A DNA stretch of 34,748 bases from JAZQNF01 sp045641505 (GTDB taxonomy: Bacteria > Bacillota > Clostridia > Lachnospirales > Bianqueaceae). The notes under the pieces were generated by a model. That model searched no databases, was not told the origin of the DNA, and worked only from the letters and a program-made list of their open reading frames with translations. The position numbers and the translations under genes are program-made. This document shows, piece by piece, positions 30,993 through 34,748 of the stretch (its first letter is position 1; every line of letters starts with the position of its first letter). The stretch lies in contig JAZUHB010000127.1 in the NCBI GenBank assembly GCA_045641505.1, positions 1 to 34,748 on the forward strand, read 5' to 3'.

Positions 30993-31013
30993 ATGAGACA
31001 AGGAGTATTTGAA

Positions 31014-31592
31014 GTGAGTTCGAAGTCTAAGAAAAAAACCGTCGACTGGAAAAAAATAGGTTCCATCCTGCTGGTCGCCGTGCTGCTCGTCGTGGCCTGG
31101 CGTACCGGCGTGCTGCGCGACGTGTTCGCGGATCTGCTGGGCATCAATGTGTCCGAATCGCAGGAGGAGTCCGAGCCGGGCTTCGTTCTGGTCGACTCGG
31201 AGGAGGACCGGGAGACCTCGCAGGATACGAAGCAGGAATCCAAGCCCGCCGTCATCAAGGGCCAGAAGTACTATTCCAAGGACGACGTGGCTCTGTATCT
31301 GCATCTCTACGGCCAGCTGCCTCCGAACTACCTGACCAAGAGCCAGGCCGAGAAAAAGGGCTGGGTCGCCAGCAAGGGCAATCTCTGGAAGGTGACCGAC
31401 AAGGGCTGCATCGGCGGCGACCGCTTCGGCAACCGTGAGAAAATCGTGCCCAACAAGAGCGGCCGCGTCTGGTATGAGGCCGACGTGAACTATCGGGGCG
31501 GCTACCGCGGTGAGGAGCGCCTGCTTTACTCGAACGACGGTCTGATCTACTACACGAACGACCATTACGAGACCGCCACCCGCCTGTACTGA
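31014..31592 (+). CDS. barnase-type ribonuclease with N-terminal membrane/export segment
   Basis: A 192-residue protein whose C-terminal 105 residues match Bacillus barnase along their full length. All catalytic and binding residues are kept: K109 (barnase K27), R141 (R59), E155 (E73, general base), R165 (R83), R169 (R87) and H184 (H102, general acid). Barnase cuts single-stranded RNA, preferring after guanine. The N-terminal part has a basic tail, a hydrophobic segment (about 15-29) and an acidic, Ser/Glu/Gln-rich linker (48-78), so the nuclease is exported or membrane-tethered. GTG at 31014 with AAGGAG 8 bases upstream is the start; an upstream ATG at 30993 would lack it. The inhibitor gene follows after 10 nt. 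Confidence 0.93.
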   Translation: MSSKSKKKTVDWKKIGSILLVAVLLVVAWRTGVLRDVFADLLGINVSESQEESEPGFVLVDSEEDRETSQDTKQESKPAVIKGQKYYSKDDVALYLHLYGQLPPNYLTKSQAEKKGWVASKGNLWKVTDKGCIGGDRFGNREKIVPNKSGRVWYEADVNYRGGYRGEERLLYSNDGLIYYTNDHYETATRLY

Positions 31593-31602
31593 GGAGGTTT
31601 CC

Positions 31603-31872
31603 ATGAGCATATTTCTGAACGGGAAACATATGAAGACGAAGGAGGGCGCCCACGCCTATCTGAAGCGCCGCCTGCATTTTCCCTCTTATTACGGGAACAA
31701 CCTCGATGCCCTCTACGATCTGCTGACTGCCTGGGTGCAGGGCGAGATCGTGATCAAGAACGCGAACGCGCTCGTCGTCAACCTCGGTGATTACGGCGTG
31801 TCCATTCTGGAGACCTTCCGTGACGCGGATCAGGAGTGCGACGCGATCACGGTGAAGATTTTGTGGTCCTGA
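31603..31872 (+). CDS. barstar-like ribonuclease inhibitor
   Basis: An 89-residue protein matching barstar along its whole length: YYGNNLDALYDLLTAW corresponds to the barnase-binding helix, with both key aspartates of barstar (D35 and D39) kept, and a C-terminal FRDADQE region. E76 of barstar is Asp here (conservative), and W38 is Tyr. Barstar binds barnase in the cytoplasm and blocks its active site, protecting the producer. GAGGAGG precedes the ATG. The gene lies directly after barnase in one transcript and is followed by a terminator, the standard toxin-immunity order. Confidence 0.95.
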   Translation: MSIFLNGKHMKTKEGAHAYLKRRLHFPSYYGNNLDALYDLLTAWVQGEIVIKNANALVVNLGDYGVSILETFRDADQECDAITVKILWS

Positions 31873-31876
31873 TATG

Positions 31877-31909
31877 AAAAAAAGAACTGCGTTTCGCAGT
31901 TCTTTTTTT
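31877..31909. terminator. bidirectional terminator after barstar
   Basis: AAAGAACTGCG pairs with CGCAGTTCTTT around TTT, with A-run before and seven T after. It can also end the converging minus-strand phosphoesterase transcript. Confidence 0.88.
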
Positions 31910-31919
31910 GTGCCTTTTC

Positions 31920-33224
31920 TCAGTATAGCTTCTTGATCTCTTCCTGCATTTCCGGGTAGAGCGCCGCGTTTTGGAAGCTTTCCCAGGACAGGCTGCCGTC
32001 CTCGCCGACGGTGTAGACCGTGCCGCCCTGGATCAGGGCCGCGCCGCGCTTCGAGCTCACCACGTTGTAGCTGGAGTAGCCGCTGACCTGGTTGTAGATC
32101 AGCTCGACACCCTTGTACCGCAGTGCGAAATCATTCACGTGATCGTGGCCGCAGATGAAGGCCTGGGTGCTGCCGAGCTCGAGGATCGCGTCGAACATGC
32201 CGCTGTTATAGTCCGGGCAGCAGACACGCTCGCGGCGGAGGCCGGAGAGGAGCACGGTGCCGCGGAGGGGCGAGGCCGCGCCGCCGTTGTCGAAGAAGAG
32301 GGGACGGTGCGTGAGGGCTTCGGCGACCAGCGCGTCGGTGGCGGCGGGGTCGCTGCCGGCCAAATCCTTCATGTAGTCGAACGAGGCCAGGGTGGGGTAA
32401 ATCGCTTCCAGTTCGGTGTAGGCCGTCTGCATTTCGGGGAGGGCGATGTGGTCGAAGACCAGGGAGCGGACGGGTCCGCCGGCCAGCGCCTCGATCCGTC
32501 CGACCGTTTCCTTATACCAGACGATCTGGCTTTCCTTCAGGCAGTCGTAGGAGGAACCGCTCGTGTCGAGGCCGTATTTTTTCATGTCGGCCTTCGTCAT
32601 GTCCGCGCCGCCGTCCAGGAAATACAGGGACTGGATCAGCGTGCCGTCGGCCTTCGCGAGGTTCACGACGTGATTGCCCGCGCCCCAGACCTTCGTGCCG
32701 TCCGCGGTCGTTTTGGCCGTTTCGTCGAGCAGGCAGTGCGGATAGGAGGCGAAGAGCTTCACCATGCTCTGCCGGGACATGCTCCAGATATTGTCGCCCT
32801 CGTGATTGCCGAGGACGCAGGTCCAGTAGACGCCAAGCTCCTCGAAGACCGAGCAGAGCTGCTTCGCGCGGCGACGGTTCAGGGCAGAGGTGATATTGTC
32901 GCCCACCAGCACGACCAGGTCCGGCTTTTCGCGGACGATGTTCCGGATCATGAGCTCCATCGTGACCTCGCCCTTTTCCTTGTTGTGGTCCAGGTGCAGG
33001 TCGGTGAAGCCGAGGATGCGGAACGCGCCGCCGTTTTCCTTGTACAGGGTGGTGAATTCGCTGTCCTCGAGCAGCGCCGCGTCATAGTCGGGATTCTTCG
33101 CGAGGAGACTCCCGTCGATGCGGTACGTGACGGGAAGGAGGGCCAGGAGGACGGCGCCGGTGAGCACGAGCGCGGCCAACGCGGCGCAGATGACCGTGAT
33201 TACGGTCTTTTTCTTGTTTTTCAT
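31920..33224 (-). CDS. membrane-anchored calcineurin-like phosphoesterase
   Basis: A 434-residue metallophosphoesterase exported through an N-terminal hydrophobic segment (about 8-30, no clear cleavage site). The dimetal centre motifs are present: DLHLD with D75 and H77, GDN at 108-110, GNHE with N140 and H141, and GHDH near residue 350. Such enzymes hydrolyse phosphomono- or diesters outside the cytoplasm; the substrate is unknown. AAGGAGAATT precedes the ATG. The start codon overlaps the stop of the gene upstream (ATGA on the minus strand), so the two are co-translated, and both probably act on the same extracellular material. Confidence 0.85.
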   Translation of the reverse strand: MKNKKKTVITVICAALAALVLTGAVLLALLPVTYRIDGSLLAKNPDYDAALLEDSEFTTLYKENGGAFRILGFTDLHLDHNKEKGEVTMELMIRNIVREKPDLVVLVGDNITSALNRRRAKQLCSVFEELGVYWTCVLGNHEGDNIWSMSRQSMVKLFASYPHCLLDETAKTTADGTKVWGAGNHVVNLAKADGTLIQSLYFLDGGADMTKADMKKYGLDTSGSSYDCLKESQIVWYKETVGRIEALAGGPVRSLVFDHIALPEMQTAYTELEAIYPTLASFDYMKDLAGSDPAATDALVAEALTHRPLFFDNGGAASPLRGTVLLSGLRRERVCCPDYNSGMFDAILELGSTQAFICGHDHVNDFALRYKGVELIYNQVSGYSSYNVVSSKRGAALIQGGTVYTVGEDGSLSWESFQNAALYPEMQEEIKKLY

Positions 33225-34748
33225 AGTGAATTCTCCTTATATTCGGCTGTCAGGTCTCCGTAGCGGAGGCGGCGGCCGTCGAACTCGACGGGGGTGCGGC
33301 GGACGCGCTCGCAGAAGGCCTCGAACGTTTCGCGCGTGGCGTCGCTCAGCTCGCAGATCCAGTAGCTGCGCCGGCCGGGCTGCTTCAGGTCGAAGGAACA
33401 GCTTTCGTCGCGCAGCCGGCCCTCGGTCACGGAGGCCGCCGCGGCGTCGAAGGGAAGACGCTCGAAGGGATTTTTCCCGATGAGCGCGAGGAAGCTCCCG
33501 TCTTTTTCGGCGAAGGCGAAGCGGCCCTCGACCAGTGAACGCGTGAAGAGCTCCTCGGGGAAGAAGGCGTGCGTATAGGGGAGCATCCGGCAGGGCGCGT
33601 AGAGCGGGCGCAGGAGGGGAAGACGGTAGATTGTCAGCGCGCGGTTTTCGTCCGAGCAGCTGAAGGGGGCGATGCCGTAGCCGCCGAAATAGCCGGGCGA
33701 GCGGTCCGCGCCGAAGCGTCCCTTCTTCATACCGGGCCCGCAGAGCGGATGGTTCACGAAGACCGTGACTCCGCCGGGGAGCGTCGCCGCGAAGGTCGTC
33801 TTCTGGGCGCCGGGGCTTCCCGCGGCGTAGCCCTGCAGGCAGGAAAGCTTCCAAGCGGGCGTGTGCAGGGTTTTGACCGTCGCTTCGCCGAGCGCCATCC
33901 CGTTCTGGAAATAACGCGCGGCGCGGGAGGCAAGGGGCATCAGCCCAAGCAGCCGAAGCAGCGGGCTTTCGAGAAAGCGCAGCCAGCCGACGAAATCGTT
34001 TTGCCAAAGCTTTTTTCCGTGCACCAGCCGGAGCGTCTGCCCGATTACCTCCGGATTGGTCAGGGCGCCGCTTCCGAGCTGCATCATCAGCGCCCGGGTG
34101 CTGCCGTCGGTGAGGCCTTCCTCCCGGTAGCGGGAGAGAGGGAGGCCGAAGGTCCGGACGGTCTCGCGGGGCGAGGGATCGCGCGCGAGGGCCAGGGTTT
34201 CGGACGGCACCTCGTAGTAGGGGCGCCCGTTTTCGTCCCGGGCGCGGAGCAGGGCACCGAAGAGCCAGGCCGTGAGCCTGGGGCCGAAGCGATCGGTATC
34301 GGGCAGCTCTTCCGGAACGCCGAAGGCCGCGCGGATGACCAGTTCGCTGTTCGGCTCGTTCAGGGCGCAGTTCATGTTGTTCCGGGGATAGGCGCGGCCG
34401 CTCGCGTTCACGAAACTGCCCTCGAAGAGGGTCTCCGCGTAGAGCGTGAGGATCATATCGGCGGTCCGGCGGGCCTTTTCGCGAAGCTCAGCGTCCGGCG
34501 CGAAGCGGAGCAGCAGGGCGAGACCCGCGAGGTCGATGGGCAGATAGTTCGCGGAATAGAATTCGCTGAAGCCGTAGCGCTCGCGCAGGCCGAACCAAAG
34601 GAGGAGACGCTCGCGGGCGCTATCCGCGTGCTCCGCGCCGCTTCTCCCGTCGGAGGTGAAGCGCGCCTCCGGCCAGAGGGTGCCGGCGAGATATTCGTCC
34701 GCGGCGAAGACCAGCTGGTGGTTTTCGGAATAATAGCAGATGCTGTCG
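33221..34748 (-). CDS. large unrecognised protein, (alpha/alpha)-barrel-like, 5' end outside the window
   Basis: The frame is open without a stop to the window edge; at least 508 residues are visible, with no start. I do not recognise a family for certain. The N-terminal visible part is helix-rich with aromatic and acidic residues in an YYSENHQL segment, then WFGLRERYGFSEFYSANY and GLALLLRFA repeats, the pattern of an (alpha/alpha) toroid as in polysaccharide lyases and unsaturated glycuronyl hydrolases. The remainder is beta-rich with many Tyr, Trp and Arg residues. Function is not assigned; a glycan lyase or hydrolase is possible. The stop overlaps the phosphoesterase start. The internal ATG at 34456 is not the true start. 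Confidence 0.6.
   Translation of the reverse strand, partial: DSICYYSENHQLVFAADEYLAGTLWPEARFTSDGRSGAEHADSARERLLLWFGLRERYGFSEFYSANYLPIDLAGLALLLRFAPDAELREKARRTADMILTLYAETLFEGSFVNASGRAYPRNNMNCALNEPNSELVIRAAFGVPEELPDTDRFGPRLTAWLFGALLRARDENGRPYYEVPSETLALARDPSPRETVRTFGLPLSRYREEGLTDGSTRALMMQLGSGALTNPEVIGQTLRLVHGKKLWQNDFVGWLRFLESPLLRLLGLMPLASRAARYFQNGMALGEATVKTLHTPAWKLSCLQGYAAGSPGAQKTTFAATLPGGVTVFVNHPLCGPGMKKGRFGADRSPGYFGGYGIAPFSCSDENRALTIYRLPLLRPLYAPCRMLPYTHAFFPEELFTRSLVEGRFAFAEKDGSFLALIGKNPFERLPFDAAAASVTEGRLRDESCSFDLKQPGRRSYWICELSDATRETFEAFCERVRRTPVEFDGRRLRYGDLTAEYKENSL

Overview
The window looks like a chromosomal segment of a GC-rich, Gram-positive, gut-type member of the Clostridia. The evidence is a dcw cluster (mraZ-rsmH-ftsL-PBP-murF-mraY-murD-ftsW-ftsQ-ftsZ) without ftsA in the ftsZ position, a ytfI/gerW-type sporulation pair, a HrcA/CIRCE-controlled hsp20, strong GGAGG ribosome binding sites and frequent GTG starts. 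Family or genus cannot be fixed from the sequence alone. No rRNA, tRNA, insertion sequence, phage gene or true CRISPR array was seen.

Layout. 1-2424: a tight plus-strand operon (end of a zinc-ribbon protein, a small unknown protein, a DUF1461-type membrane protein, a DUF2953/YtfI-like protein, GerW/YtfJ) closed by a terminator. 2542-2896: an array of six 37-nt hairpin units repeated every 63-64 nt. 3028-3722: CIRCE, hsp20, terminator. 3789-6499: EamA transporter, DNPH1-like nucleotide hydrolase, MATE exporter. 6639-18138: the division and wall cluster, with its own promoter and five-fold MraZ boxes; ftsZ has a second promoter. 18153-19109: nadK plus a 30-codon ORF. 19124-22081 (minus): promoter, thymidylate-synthase-like, transaldolase-like and MFS genes. 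22172-22503: a second array of the same hairpin family in the opposite orientation. 22624-24520 (minus): YgjP-like metallopeptidase, free-methionine-(R)-sulfoxide reductase, SIMPL protein. 24543-29060: MFS transporter, GH51 arabinofuranosidase, LURP-one-like protein, lipoprotein. 29077-30930 (minus): alpha/beta hydrolase fused to a polytopic membrane domain, divergent from 31014-31909, a barnase/barstar pair. 31920-34748 (minus): membrane-anchored phosphoesterase and the 3' part of a large unrecognised protein.

How the genes work together. The central block makes lipid I precursors (MurF, MurD, MraY) and the septal synthase and division ring (FtsW, class B PBP, FtsL, FtsQ, FtsZ); murG, murC, murB and ftsA must lie elsewhere or be replaced. 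The 24.6-28.4 kb block looks like import and intracellular cleavage of arabinose-containing oligosaccharides. The barnase gene encodes an exported or membrane-tethered RNase whose inhibitor is the next gene.

The most unusual feature is the pair of hairpin arrays. They are 19 kb apart and share unit length, spacing and an internal core, but their stem sequences differ by compensatory changes. I know of no named element that fits them.
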